Shown here one piece after another: positions 41,482 to 50,765 of a stretch of 64,000 bases of DNA (the stretch's first letter is position 1; each line of letters begins with the position of its first letter). Both the position numbers and the translations under genes were made by a program. The notes beneath the pieces are model-generated. The model was given only the letters and a program-made list of their open reading frames with translations, made no database searches and had not been told where the DNA came from. Source of the stretch: DATLNM01 sp035536775 (GTDB taxonomy: Bacteria > Actinomycetota > CADDZG01 > WHSQ01); the NCBI GenBank assembly GCA_035536775.1, contig DATLNM010000019.1, positions 50,752 to 114,751 on the forward strand. The letters run 5' to 3'.

Positions 41482-41521
41482 CGCCCCTTCAACACCGTAG
41501 CTGTGATGCGAGGATGTCGAG

Positions 41522-42685
41522 ATGCCACGCCTTCGCTACCTCACGGCCGGTGAATCCCACGGCCCCGCGCTGACCGCCATCCTCGAGGGCCTCCCCGCAG
41601 GGGTCCCCGTCTCGGCCGCTCATATCGAGCGCGAGCTCGCCCGTCGCCGAGCTGGGTACGGCCGGGGCCCCCGGATGAAGGTCGAGGCCGACAGTTTCGA
41701 GATCCTCGGTGGCGTGCGCTCGGGATTGACCCTCGGGAGCCCGTTCGCTCTCGTCATCCACAACACCGAGTGGGACAAGTGGGCGCACGTCATGCCGGTG
41801 GAAGGTCCTGCGGGCGGAAAGGCCCTCACCAAGCCACGACCAGGACACGCCGATCTCCCGGGGATGCTCAAGTACGGCTTCGACGATGCGCGCAATGTCC
41901 TCGAGAGGGCGAGCGCACGCGAGACTGCCGCGCGGGTGGGGATCGCGGCCGTGGCTAAGTCGCTCCTCAACGAGCTCGGTGTCACGATCGTGTCGCATAT
42001 CGTGGCGATCGGCGACGCAGCCGTTCCTGATGACATGCCGCCCCCTCGCCCGGAGCAGAGCGCCGCCATCGACGAGTCGCCCGTGCGCTGCCTCGACCCT
42101 GACGCCGGCGCCATGATGGTCGCTGCGATCGACGCCGCTGCTGCGGGAGGGGACTCGCTCGGCGGAGTGGTCGAGGTCGTGGTCGAGGGACTGCCGCCTG
42201 GCCTGGGGTCTCATGTTCATTGGGACCGCAAGCTCGACGGTCGTCTCGCGGGTGCGTTGATGGCCGTTCCCGCGATAAAGGGCGTCGAGCTTGGCGACGG
42301 TTTCGCCGGGGCGGCGCGGTTGGGCTCGGCTTCGCATGACGAGATCGAGCCCGATCTGTCCAGGGCAACCAACCGCTCGGGCGGAACCGAAGGTGGGATG
42401 ACAACCGGCGGGCCCCTGCGGGTCCGGGCGGCGATGAAGCCGTTGTCGACACTGAAGAGACGCCTTCGGAGCGTCGACCTGGACTCGGGGAAGCCCGCCG
42501 ACGCCTTCCAGGAACGCACCGATGTCTGCGCCGTGCCCGCGACCGCGGTGGTCTGTGAGGCCGTCGTAGCACTTGTCGTTGCAGATGCCATCCTCGAGAT
42601 GTTCGGGGGCGACACCCTCGACGACCTCCGCGCCGCACTGGCTACTTATGGAGCGCGCGTCGATGCAAGGAAGCCGCGCTTGTGA
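41522..42685 (+). CDS. aroC: Chorismate synthase
   Basis: 387 residues. FMN-dependent 1,4-elimination of EPSP to chorismate. Signatures are TAGESHGPALTAILEG, RRRAGYGRGPRMKVE, the HADLPGMLKYGFDDARNVLERASARET block and SGGTEGGMTTGGPLRVRAAMKP. The ATG follows a GAGGA site 40 bp after the pilus locus. The gene restarts the shikimate neighbourhood interrupted after aroE and overlaps aroKB by 4 bp (GTGA). Confidence 0.96.
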   Translation: MPRLRYLTAGESHGPALTAILEGLPAGVPVSAAHIERELARRRAGYGRGPRMKVEADSFEILGGVRSGLTLGSPFALVIHNTEWDKWAHVMPVEGPAGGKALTKPRPGHADLPGMLKYGFDDARNVLERASARETAARVGIAAVAKSLLNELGVTIVSHIVAIGDAAVPDDMPPPRPEQSAAIDESPVRCLDPDAGAMMVAAIDAAAAGGDSLGGVVEVVVEGLPPGLGSHVHWDRKLDGRLAGALMAVPAIKGVELGDGFAGAARLGSASHDEIEPDLSRATNRSGGTEGGMTTGGPLRVRAAMKPLSTLKRRLRSVDLDSGKPADAFQERTDVCAVPATAVVCEAVVALVVADAILEMFGGDTLDDLRAALATYGARVDARKPRL

Positions 42686-44253
42686 TCGTCCTGATCGGGT
42701 TCATGGGCGCAGGCAAGAGCGCCGTAGGCAGGCTCGTCGCCGACCGCCTCAACCTCCCCTTCATCGACACCGACGCCGAGATCGAGGCCGATACCGGGAC
42801 AACGATCCGGGAGATGTTCCGCGATCAAGGCGAGGCGGCGTTCCGCGCGCTCGAAGCCAAGATCGCCAGTGCCGCGCTCGCCTCCGGTTCCGGCGTCGTC
42901 TCGTTAGGTGGAGGGGCCCCCGCATCGACCGAGGTCGCGGAGGCTCTTCAAGGCCACGACGTTGTCTTCCTGGAGGTCTCGCTGCCTGTCGCGCTCGAGC
43001 GGGTGGGCGGCCGGACCGACCGACCCATGCTCAGCGGCAACGTTCCTCGCCTGTTCAACGAGAGGCTCGCCATCTACAGAGGCGTCGCAGGAGCCACGAT
43101 CGACGCCGACGACGATCCCGAGACGGTGGCCGCCCGAGTCATCCACGCGTGCACCCGGCCCCACCTGGGCCGGGGACCCGCGAGCGTCGATATCGATGTC
43201 CCCGGCAGCCCGCATCGTGCCTGGGTGGGGGAGGGCATAAGCGCGGCGTTGCCCGACTTCCTCCCCGCCCTGCCCGACGCGGAAAAGGTCGTCGTCGTCA
43301 CCCATCCGGAGCTGGAGGTACGCAGCCGCCCGATGGTCAACGCGCTGGAGACGCGTGGGCTCCGGGTCACGACCGTCGCGGTTCCCTCCGGGGAAGGCTC
43401 GAAGTCGCTCGAGACGGTCGCGAGCGTCTACGCAGACCTCACGGCTGCAGGGATCCACAGAGGTGATCTCCTTGTGGGGTTCGGGGGTGGCGTAATCACG
43501 GACCTCACGGGGTTCGTGGCATCGACCTACAACCGCGGCGTCAAGGTCGTTCACGTCCCGTCCACTCTTCTCGCGCAGGTCGATGCCGCGATCGGCGGGA
43601 AGACGGCGATCAACCTTCCAGAGGGCAAGAATCTTGTAGGGAGCTGGCATCAGCCCTCCGCGATCGTGTGCGATGTGTCGCTGCTCGCGACGCTTCCGGC
43701 AAGGCAGATGCGCAGCGGGCTGGCGGAGGTCATCAAGTATGGCTTCATCTGGGATCCGGACCTCCTGCGCACCGTCCTCGACGACGCGGAGTCACTCCTG
43801 GCGGGAGATCCCGAGCCGCTCGCGTCGGTCGTCGTGCGTTGTATCCGCATCAAGGCGGCTGTGGTGGGCGCGGACGAGAAGGAGACAGGGCTGCGTGCGA
43901 TCCTCAACTACGGGCACACGTTCGGTCACGCGATCGAGCATCTCGGTCGAGGAGCGGTCACCCATGGTGAAGCCATCGCCCTCGGTATGATGGCGGCCGC
44001 TCACCTCGCTTGCGAACTCGGCCGCGTTACAGAAGATGTCGTGGATCTTCATCGTTCTGCACTCTCGGTCGCGGGGCTGCCGGTCGCCGGGCGTTTCGAT
44101 GCCAGCGCTCTAGAGAGCATCTGGGCGCGAGACAAGAAGTACCAGAGCGGAGTGCGCTTCGTGTTGTTGTCGGATATCGGGAAACCGGAGGTCGGCGTAA
44201 AAGTGGACCCAGTGGATGTTCGAAATGCTATCGAGAGGCTCGCCCACGGATGA
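42682..44253 (+). CDS. aroKB: Bifunctional shikimate kinase / 3-dehydroquinate synthase
   Basis: 523 residues, a true fusion with no stop or frameshift between the halves. Residues ~1-160 are shikimate kinase: P-loop GFMGAGKS at 6-13, FIDTDAEIEADTG, LGGGAPAS and RVGGRTDRPML. Residues ~175-523 are dehydroquinate synthase: VPSGEGSKSLETV, GFGGGVITDLTGFVASTYNRG, VPSTLLAQVDAAIGGKT and the metal-site ILNYGHTFGHAIEH. It supplies two non-consecutive steps of the pathway from one polypeptide. Comparable AroKB fusions are known, for example in Thermotoga. Confidence 0.95.
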   Translation: MIVLIGFMGAGKSAVGRLVADRLNLPFIDTDAEIEADTGTTIREMFRDQGEAAFRALEAKIASAALASGSGVVSLGGGAPASTEVAEALQGHDVVFLEVSLPVALERVGGRTDRPMLSGNVPRLFNERLAIYRGVAGATIDADDDPETVAARVIHACTRPHLGRGPASVDIDVPGSPHRAWVGEGISAALPDFLPALPDAEKVVVVTHPELEVRSRPMVNALETRGLRVTTVAVPSGEGSKSLETVASVYADLTAAGIHRGDLLVGFGGGVITDLTGFVASTYNRGVKVVHVPSTLLAQVDAAIGGKTAINLPEGKNLVGSWHQPSAIVCDVSLLATLPARQMRSGLAEVIKYGFIWDPDLLRTVLDDAESLLAGDPEPLASVVVRCIRIKAAVVGADEKETGLRAILNYGHTFGHAIEHLGRGAVTHGEAIALGMMAAAHLACELGRVTEDVVDLHRSALSVAGLPVAGRFDASALESIWARDKKYQSGVRFVLLSDIGKPEVGVKVDPVDVRNAIERLAHG

Positions 44254-44687
44254 AGGTCCTCGTGGTGCATGGCCCCAATCTCAATCTCCTCGGGACACGG
44301 GAGTTGTCCGTCTACGGTCCTGGAACACTCGATGACCTGAACGCTGCGATCTCCGCGGTCGCTGACACTCTCGCGATCGAAGTCGAGCTCCATCAAACCG
44401 CGCGTGAGGGCGAGATCATCGAGCTTCTCCACGGCGCCATCGGCCGGGTCGCCGGCGCGCTCCTCAACCCGGCGGCGTACTCGCACACCAGCCGCGCCAT
44501 CGCCGACGCGATCAGAGCCGTGCCCTACCCGGTCATCGAGGTTCATCTGTCGAACATCCATGCGCGCGAACCCTGGCGGCGACGGTCGGTGACGGCAGAG
44601 ACCGCCAGGGGGATCGTCGCCGGGTTGGGGCCGGGCTCGTACATCGCCGGTCTGCACGCACTCCATGCGATCGGGACAGCGGAATGA
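44250..44687 (+). CDS. aroQ: 3-Dehydroquinate dehydratase, type II
   Basis: 145 residues from ATG at 44250 (ATGA overlap with aroKB); the earlier open start lies inside aroKB. VHGPNLNLLGTRELSVYG, QTAREGEIIELLHGA, LLNPAAYSHTSRAIAD and EVHLSNIHAREPWRRRS match type II DHQase, including the catalytic Tyr of the flexible loop, His in YSHTS and Arg. The loop usually read as QSNHEGEL has A and R replacing N and H here, a variation worth noting. Confidence 0.94.
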   Translation: MKVLVVHGPNLNLLGTRELSVYGPGTLDDLNAAISAVADTLAIEVELHQTAREGEIIELLHGAIGRVAGALLNPAAYSHTSRAIADAIRAVPYPVIEVHLSNIHAREPWRRRSVTAETARGIVAGLGPGSYIAGLHALHAIGTAE

Positions 44688-45757
44688 GTCACGCGGCCCG
44701 GACCGCTCGCCTCCAGGCATCTCTCGCGGAGAACGAGCTCCAGGCATTGCTCGTCACCGATCTCACCAACGTTTTGTATCTATCCGGCTTCGCAGGAAGC
44801 AACGGGCAACTGTTCGTGACCTCTGATCGTGTCGTGCTCCTGACCGACCCCCGGTACGCCGCTCGGGCAGGGACCCTTGTAAGTGATGCGGAGATATCGA
44901 TCTACGAGACTCGCCTGAGGGACGGACTTACTCCACTGCTCGCCGAGCAGAAGAGGGTCGGCATCGAGGCAACATCGATGACCGTTGCAGACAAGGCCGA
45001 TCTAGCGGGCGCGTTCCCGGATGTCGAGCTTGTGGACACTAGGGCGCTTACCGAGGAGCTCCGCCGTACCAAGGACGAGGATGAGATCGCCCATATCCGC
45101 GAGGCGGTGAGGGTTGCCGACGAAACGTTCAGCTGGGTACTCGATCGCATCGAGCCCGGACGCGCCGAGCGAGACATCGCGCTGGACCTCGAGGTCCACA
45201 TGCGGTCGCTCGGAGCCGACGCTCCCTCGTTCGAGCCCATCGTGGGGTCCGGTCCCTTGTCCGCTCATATCCATCACAGCCCATCTGACCGCGCCCTCGA
45301 GCTGGGCGACCTGGTGCTCCTGGACTTCGGGGCTCGCTGGAACGGGTATTGCTCCGACCTGACGCGCACGGTCGTCCTGGGTAGTGCGACGGACGAGCAA
45401 CGCGCGCAGTACGACCTTGTCGCCCGTGCCCATGCAGCAGGGGTCGCCGCCGTTATGCCCGGCGCAGGTGGTCGCGATGTCGACGCTCAAGCTCGTGCAG
45501 TCATCGACGAGGCGGGCCGCGGCGCGGAGTTCGGGCATGGCTTAGGGCACGGTGTCGGTCTCGATATCCACGAGGCGCCGAGACTGCACAAGACCTCGGA
45601 GGACACGCTCAAGGTGAATGAGGTCGTTACGGTCGAGCCCGGTGTCTACATCGTGGACTCCGGGGGCGTCAGGATCGAGGACTGTGTCCTCGTCACAGAA
45701 ACCGGCGCGGAGGTGCTCGGCAAGGCACCCCGCGACGGATTGTTAGAGATGAATTAG
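44684..45757 (+). CDS. M24 family Xaa-Pro aminopeptidase
   Basis: 357 residues. An N-terminal creatinase-like domain (VTDLTNVLYLSGFAGSNG) is followed by a pita-bread metallopeptidase domain. Metal ligands are visible: two Asp in LLDFGARWNGYCSDLTRTV, His in GHGLGHGVGLDIHEAP, Glu in VTVEPGVY and Glu in RIEDCVLVTE. It removes N-terminal residues before proline. The aroQ-pepP/Q-efp-nusB order is conserved in Gram-positives. Confidence 0.94.
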   Translation: MSHAARTARLQASLAENELQALLVTDLTNVLYLSGFAGSNGQLFVTSDRVVLLTDPRYAARAGTLVSDAEISIYETRLRDGLTPLLAEQKRVGIEATSMTVADKADLAGAFPDVELVDTRALTEELRRTKDEDEIAHIREAVRVADETFSWVLDRIEPGRAERDIALDLEVHMRSLGADAPSFEPIVGSGPLSAHIHHSPSDRALELGDLVLLDFGARWNGYCSDLTRTVVLGSATDEQRAQYDLVARAHAAGVAAVMPGAGGRDVDAQARAVIDEAGRGAEFGHGLGHGVGLDIHEAPRLHKTSEDTLKVNEVVTVEPGVYIVDSGGVRIEDCVLVTETGAEVLGKAPRDGLLEMN

Positions 45758-45772
45758 AGACGGAGGCTTTCA

Positions 45773-46333
45773 GTGTTGATCTCCACCAACGACATGCGGC
45801 CGGGCCAGACCCTCGAGTTGGACGGCACGCTGTACACGATCACCGAGTACCAACACGTCAAGCCCGGGAAGGGTCAGGCGTTCGTCAAGACGAAGCTCAA
45901 GAACGTCAAGTCAGGCGCGGTCACAGATCGGACCTTCCGCGCCGACGAGAAGGTCAACCTCGCCGTGTTGGACAAACGCGAGATGCAGTACCTCTACGAA
46001 GAGGATGCAGGTCTCGTGTTCATGGACAACGAGAGCTACGAGCAGGTCCACGTCGACCCGGGACTGCTGGGGGACTCCCGGCAGTGGCTTAAGGATGGAA
46101 CGATCTGCATGGTGCCCGTGTACGAAGGAACTCCGGTCGGTGCCGAGATGCCGGTGACGATGGAGCTCGAGGTGACCGAGACCGAACCCGGGCACAAGGG
46201 CGATCGCGTGTCGGGCGCGCTGAAGCCGGCGACCCTCGAAACCGGAGGCATCGTCCAGGTCCCTCTCTTCATCGAAAAGGGGGAGCGCATCAAGATCGAC
46301 ACCCGCACCGGGAGCTACACATCACGCGCGTGA
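45773..46333 (+). CDS. efp: Translation elongation factor P
   Basis: 186 residues. GTG at 45773 has GGAGG at the best spacing; TTG at 45776 would give the more usual MISTND start. The functional loop reads KPGKGQAF with Lys33 at the tip. EF-P relieves ribosome stalling on poly-proline. No modification gene (epmA/epmB, earP) occurs in the window, and actinobacterial EF-Ps with this loop can act with an unmodified lysine. It follows pepP after 15 bp and precedes nusB. Confidence 0.96.
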   Translation: MLISTNDMRPGQTLELDGTLYTITEYQHVKPGKGQAFVKTKLKNVKSGAVTDRTFRADEKVNLAVLDKREMQYLYEEDAGLVFMDNESYEQVHVDPGLLGDSRQWLKDGTICMVPVYEGTPVGAEMPVTMELEVTETEPGHKGDRVSGALKPATLETGGIVQVPLFIEKGERIKIDTRTGSYTSRA

Positions 46334-46349
46334 CCTTCCGGAGAGGTTG

Positions 46350-46826
46350 ATGAAGAGCCGCAGGTCCGCGCGCCGGATGGCACTCGGAATCCTCTATGAA
46401 GCGGAGATCCGAGGGACGTCTCCCCTGGAAACATGGACGCTGCATATCGCGCCCGATGGATCGATCGCCGACCCCCTGCGGGCGGGCGGCGTCACGGACG
46501 ACCACGACGCCGACCCCGACGCGGACGCCGTCGAGTACGCACGGCGGCTGATCCAAGGCGTAGATGAACATCAAGTCGAGATAGACGGGCACCTCACCGC
46601 ATCTGCGGACCACTGGGCGCTCGATCGGATGGCAGTCGTCGACCGGAACCTCCTGCGGATCGCAGTGTTCGAGCTGCTCTGGGCCGGGGACATCCCGGTG
46701 GCCGTCGCGATCAACGAGGCGGTGGAGCTCGCTCAACGATTCTCAACCGAAGATTCCGGGAGGTTCATCAACGGCCTTCTGGGTCGTATCGCCGAGAAGG
46801 TTACGACCGGTCCAGAAGATCCTTAG
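46350..46826 (+). CDS. nusB: Transcription antitermination factor NusB
   Basis: 158 residues from ATG at 46350, behind GGAGAGG; a TTG one codon earlier is also open. RRSARRMALGILYEAEIRG at the start and AVVDRNLLRIAVFELLWAGDIPVAVAINEAVELAQRFSTEDSGRFINGLLGRI are typical of NusB. It contains a short acidic insertion (DDHDADPDADAVEY). Its 3' end overlaps the convergent Wzy/TPR gene by 26 bp, so the two messages are complementary at their ends. Confidence 0.94.
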   Translation: MKSRRSARRMALGILYEAEIRGTSPLETWTLHIAPDGSIADPLRAGGVTDDHDADPDADAVEYARRLIQGVDEHQVEIDGHLTASADHWALDRMAVVDRNLLRIAVFELLWAGDIPVAVAINEAVELAQRFSTEDSGRFINGLLGRIAEKVTTGPEDP

Positions 46827-48753
46827 CCGCGAGAGCGCGCTCGTCCTCGGGGTCGTTGTCCAGCGCACGTTCCACATACAACTGCGCTTCCTCGGTCCTG
46901 CCGTCCGCGGCGTAGGCCTTGGCGACCGCTCCCCAGAACTGGGGGAACCCGGTTGGTACGGCGTCGTACCCCTCGAGCATCGCGACGGCCTCGCCGGCAC
47001 GCCCCATCTCGACGAGGACGTCGGAGGCTGCCGCGGCGATGAGGGGGTTCTTCGCGTCGATTCCCAGAGCCCGCTCGTACTGGATCCACGCTTCCTCGTA
47101 CGCAGATGCATCGTGCGGCCCCCATCTGTATAGGGCGTCCGCGAAGGTGAGGATGCCACTGAGGTCGGGCGCATCCTCGAGATACGCGAACTGCTCACGC
47201 ATGCGCTCCACGAAGGGGCCGCCCTCATCGCGGAGGAAGCGCGCGATCGCCCCGAGACGCTCCCCGTAATAGACCCGGTACGCCGGGACGTCGCGCAGCG
47301 CGATGGCTGCATCGAATTCCCGGAATGCGCCGTCGACGTTGCCGGTCGTGAACATTTCGGTACCGACGAGCAGATGCCTGTCTGCCATGACGATCCGCCC
47401 CCCCCACCACGCCCCACAGGCCGCCCCTAAGACGACGAGGTACATGGCGACGACCGTGCCCAACGACTCCTTAACGGGCGCGGACTCCGTTTCGGCCGAA
47501 CCTGAGGGGGAGTGCTTGGACGCGAATCCGGCCAAACACGCCACAACCGTCCATAGAGCAACCCTGACCGAGATGTCGTCGATGTTGACGAGACTTTGGA
47601 TCAGGTAAGCACAGACCGCTCCGGCGGACGCAAGCGCCAGCGGCTCCGCGGCTGCACGACGGCGTGCCACACGCAGCGTTGCTCGTGCCGCCCAGCACGC
47701 CAGGAGTACGAACCCTGCGACACCCAGGAAGCCGGTGTTGGCCAACGAGGAGAGGGGGACCGAGTGTGGCGCACTTGGGAATCCGTATCCGTAGCGCAGG
47801 GCGTTGGCCAACGGACGGTGTCGGACGCCTTCGAGCGCAAACGCATCGGGCCCCGCGCCGGTCACGAGGTGCGATGCCGCGAGTCCGGCGCTCGCTTGCC
47901 AGAAATCACGTCGCACCACGCCTTGGTCGCCGATCGCATCGGCCGGGGCGAGATCGAAGTGCGACACCAGGACGGCCACAGGGAGGGCGATCGCGACCAC
48001 GAGCACTCCGACGAGCGCGGCCGATCGGACGCCGCCCCACTTGCGCCCCGCCAGCAGACCCGCAGACAGAAGCGTGCCCCCCGCAGCCGCCGCGATGGCC
48101 CCTTCGCTGTGAGCTGCCACGAGGCCGCCCCAGATGACGACCGTGGCTCCCCAAGCTATCGATCTGGTGCGTCTCTCGTCGGCGTCGGCGATCGCTCCGG
48201 GACATAGAGCAGCCGCGATCGCGAGGAAAGCACCCACGGAATTGGAGTTTCCGATCGTCGAGAATGCGAAGTCTCGCTGTCGTGGCCAGCTGAGAGGGTC
48301 AAGGCCGGTGGCCTGAAGGATCGCGTAGGCAGCGACGAACCCGGCGGATGCAAGGAGGGTCGCGACGACCGGGCGGATCTGACGACCGAACGCGTCGGCC
48401 AGGAGCATCACAAAGATCCCCAGCAGGATCGCCGGGATCACGCCTTCATAGCGCTGGTACTCCCCGTACGCGCCCCACGCCTTATAGGGGGTCGCGAGCC
48501 ATGCGACCGTCACAGGCACGACGGCGGCAGCGACGGGCACGATCATGACTCGAAGGCCCTCACGTGGTCGCCCCATCAGTGACTCTGCGATCCGCAGTCC
48601 GGCGACCGACAGCACAAGGGTCACAAGCAACGCCAGCTTGGCCGTGGAGAAGGGATCGGAGATCACACCCGGAAGGCAGAACAGAGGGATGCCCGCCACC
48701 CCGCCGAGAAGTATCGCCCTGCGTGCACGAGGGCCCCACCGGCGGACGGACAC
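46801..48753 (-). CDS. O-antigen ligase/polymerase-like membrane protein with C-terminal TPR domain (copy 1)
   Basis: 650 residues. About 12 hydrophobic segments span residues ~10-470, with the Wzy_C-type periplasmic loop region (TGAGPDAFALEGVRHRPLANAL, FPSAPHSVPLSSLANTGFLG). The last ~170 residues are hydrophilic TPR-like helices (YERALGIDAKNPLIAAAASDVL, AQLYVERALDNDPEDERAL). The Wzy_C family includes glycan polymerases, O-antigen ligases and protein O-oligosaccharyltransferases, which cannot be told apart here. GTG start overlaps the stop of its paralogue by one base. Confidence 0.82.
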   Translation of the reverse strand: MSVRRWGPRARRAILLGGVAGIPLFCLPGVISDPFSTAKLALLVTLVLSVAGLRIAESLMGRPREGLRVMIVPVAAAVVPVTVAWLATPYKAWGAYGEYQRYEGVIPAILLGIFVMLLADAFGRQIRPVVATLLASAGFVAAYAILQATGLDPLSWPRQRDFAFSTIGNSNSVGAFLAIAAALCPGAIADADERRTRSIAWGATVVIWGGLVAAHSEGAIAAAAGGTLLSAGLLAGRKWGGVRSAALVGVLVVAIALPVAVLVSHFDLAPADAIGDQGVVRRDFWQASAGLAASHLVTGAGPDAFALEGVRHRPLANALRYGYGFPSAPHSVPLSSLANTGFLGVAGFVLLACWAARATLRVARRRAAAEPLALASAGAVCAYLIQSLVNIDDISVRVALWTVVACLAGFASKHSPSGSAETESAPVKESLGTVVAMYLVVLGAACGAWWGGRIVMADRHLLVGTEMFTTGNVDGAFREFDAAIALRDVPAYRVYYGERLGAIARFLRDEGGPFVERMREQFAYLEDAPDLSGILTFADALYRWGPHDASAYEEAWIQYERALGIDAKNPLIAAAASDVLVEMGRAGEAVAMLEGYDAVPTGFPQFWGAVAKAYAADGRTEEAQLYVERALDNDPEDERALAAKDLLDRS

Positions 48754-50759
48754 TAGACCCTTGCCCTCTCCCTGAGTTGGCTCTGTGCTTCGAGGGCGCG
48801 CTGGTCGTCGCTGTTGTTGTCGAGCGCTCGCTCGATCATGGGTTCTGCTAGCTCGAACTCGCCGGCTTCCACATATGCGAGAGCAACAGCGCCCCAGAAC
48901 GCAGGGTAGAACGTGGGAACGAACTCGTATCGCTCGAGCAGAGTGACCGCCTCATCCGGCATGTCGCTCGCCAGAAGCACGTCAGAGGCCCCTATGGCGA
49001 TCGCCGGGTTCTTGGGATCGACCTCGAGCGCCCTGTCATAGACATCCCTCGCCTCTGCCAAGACGGAGTCGTCGTTGGGAGACCATCGGTAGAGCGCGGT
49101 AGCGAACTTCACGAGGCCGACGTCGTCGGGAACCTCCTCGAGGTACTCGAATTGGTCCCGCATCCGATCCAGGTAGACCTTGCCATCCTCCCCAACGATA
49201 CGAGCAAGCGATCCGAGGCGTTCGCCGTAGAGCTCACGGTAGACATAGTGATCGCGGAATCCCAGGGCGCGGTCAAACGACGCGAATGCCCGATCGGCAT
49301 CGCCGGCGTTGTACTCCTGGGTGCCGCGGAGAGCGGCGTTGTCGGCGATGAGCAAAGAGACGCTTGCCCAAATGGCGCTTGAGACGACCGCGATCACCAG
49401 CGCCCCGGCGATCACTCGCCGGCCGAGGCTCGGCGTGGGCGTGGGCGTCGGCACCGTCGTCGTTATCGACACAGCCCTATCGCGACGCGTGGCGTGGGCG
49501 GCAAGCGCGGCGAGGACGCCCCAGAAGGCAACCCTCACGGAGATGTCGTCGATGCTCACGAACGACTGGAGAAGATACGCGATCGCGGCTCCGCCGAGGG
49601 CGGCCCCCAGCGGATCTGGCTCGGCAGACCGTGCGATGACGATCATCCGCCGCGTCAACCACAACACGAGAGCAACGAAACCCGCCAAGCCGATGAGTCC
49701 CGCGCTGGTCAGCACCGACAGAGGAACAGAGTGGGGTTCCGACGCGAACTGATACCCCTTCAGTACGGCGTTCGCGTACGGACGATGACTGATGCCTTCA
49801 ACGGCGTAGGCATCAGGGCCCCGGCCGATCACGGGATACTGCGATGCCATCCCGGCGGCCGCCTGCCAGAAGTGGGCCCTCTCCGTTGCCTGGACGCCTA
49901 CCTTGTCTGCCACGAGCGGCGCGATCTCAGACAGGGGAACAACGGCGCTCAGGGCGAAGGCCAAAAACAACGGCACGACGGCTGCCGCGAGCCGGCCTAC
50001 CGCCCACCGGCGACACGGGCCCAGCCCGAGCGCAACCGCTCCGCCCCCCACTGCAGCACCGAACGCAGCAGCACTATGGGTCGCGATCAAGCCGAGGACG
50101 ATGACGATGCCGATGATGACGACACTCAGCCGGCGGCGGGCGCTTGACCAGAGGGCCGGCGTCAAACACAACGACATCGCGAGATAGCCCGAAGTGAAGT
50201 TGGAATTGCCGACCGTCGAAAACGCGTAATCGACTCGAGCAGGCCACTGGACCGGATCCAAGCCGCGCCACTGCAGGATCGCGTAGAGGGCGATCAGCGC
50301 TGCGGTCACGCTCATCCCCCAGGCGACGAGAACTACGCGTCCTTGGAGGTGCACCGAGGCGACCAACGCGAAAGCCGCGATCCCCATCATCGGTAAGAGT
50401 CCTTGATAGCGCTGGTACTCGCCCCACAACGCCCAAGCCTTATAGGGGCTCGCCAGCCACGAGAGGAAGAGCGGAGCAGCCATCGCGGCGACAACGAAGA
50501 GGAAGCCACGAGGGATAGGGGACCTAACGCCCAGCAACCGACGTCTGAGCTCTAAGGCAACCCCACCGGCGGCCGCCGAGAGAAGAAGGGCGAGTTTGGG
50601 CGTGGGGAAGTTATCGGAGAGGAGGTACGGAACACACACCAAAGGAACACCGACGATCACCACGATCACAGATGCGCGGATCAGCAAAGAGCTCGAGGTC
50701 TGATCGAGGCCGCGTCCATCTCCCATCTTCAGAAGATAAGCGCTCTCGCCCTTGACCAT
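48753..50759 (-). CDS. O-antigen ligase/polymerase-like membrane protein with C-terminal TPR domain (copy 2)
   Basis: 668 residues, collinear with the neighbouring copy along its whole length. Shared stretches include PYKAWALWGEYQRYQG, DYAFSTVGNSN, IGRGPDAYAVEGISHRP, SEPHSVPLSVL, FVSIDDISVRVAFWGVLAAL and the TPR part RALDNNSDDQRALEAQ. The pair arose by tandem duplication and then diverged. It is probably cotranscribed with the flippase upstream (6 bp apart). Same functional ambiguity as copy 1. Confidence 0.82.
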   Translation of the reverse strand: MVKGESAYLLKMGDGRGLDQTSSSLLIRASVIVVIVGVPLVCVPYLLSDNFPTPKLALLLSAAAGGVALELRRRLLGVRSPIPRGFLFVVAAMAAPLFLSWLASPYKAWALWGEYQRYQGLLPMMGIAAFALVASVHLQGRVVLVAWGMSVTAALIALYAILQWRGLDPVQWPARVDYAFSTVGNSNFTSGYLAMSLCLTPALWSSARRRLSVVIIGIVIVLGLIATHSAAAFGAAVGGGAVALGLGPCRRWAVGRLAAAVVPLFLAFALSAVVPLSEIAPLVADKVGVQATERAHFWQAAAGMASQYPVIGRGPDAYAVEGISHRPYANAVLKGYQFASEPHSVPLSVLTSAGLIGLAGFVALVLWLTRRMIVIARSAEPDPLGAALGGAAIAYLLQSFVSIDDISVRVAFWGVLAALAAHATRRDRAVSITTTVPTPTPTPSLGRRVIAGALVIAVVSSAIWASVSLLIADNAALRGTQEYNAGDADRAFASFDRALGFRDHYVYRELYGERLGSLARIVGEDGKVYLDRMRDQFEYLEEVPDDVGLVKFATALYRWSPNDDSVLAEARDVYDRALEVDPKNPAIAIGASDVLLASDMPDEAVTLLERYEFVPTFYPAFWGAVALAYVEAGEFELAEPMIERALDNNSDDQRALEAQSQLRERARV

Positions 50760-50765
50760 CCGGCG

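Noticed and set aside
46801..50759. Assembly duplication of one Wzy/TPR gene
   Set aside because: The two copies are collinear but differ at many positions and in length, so they are diverged paralogues.
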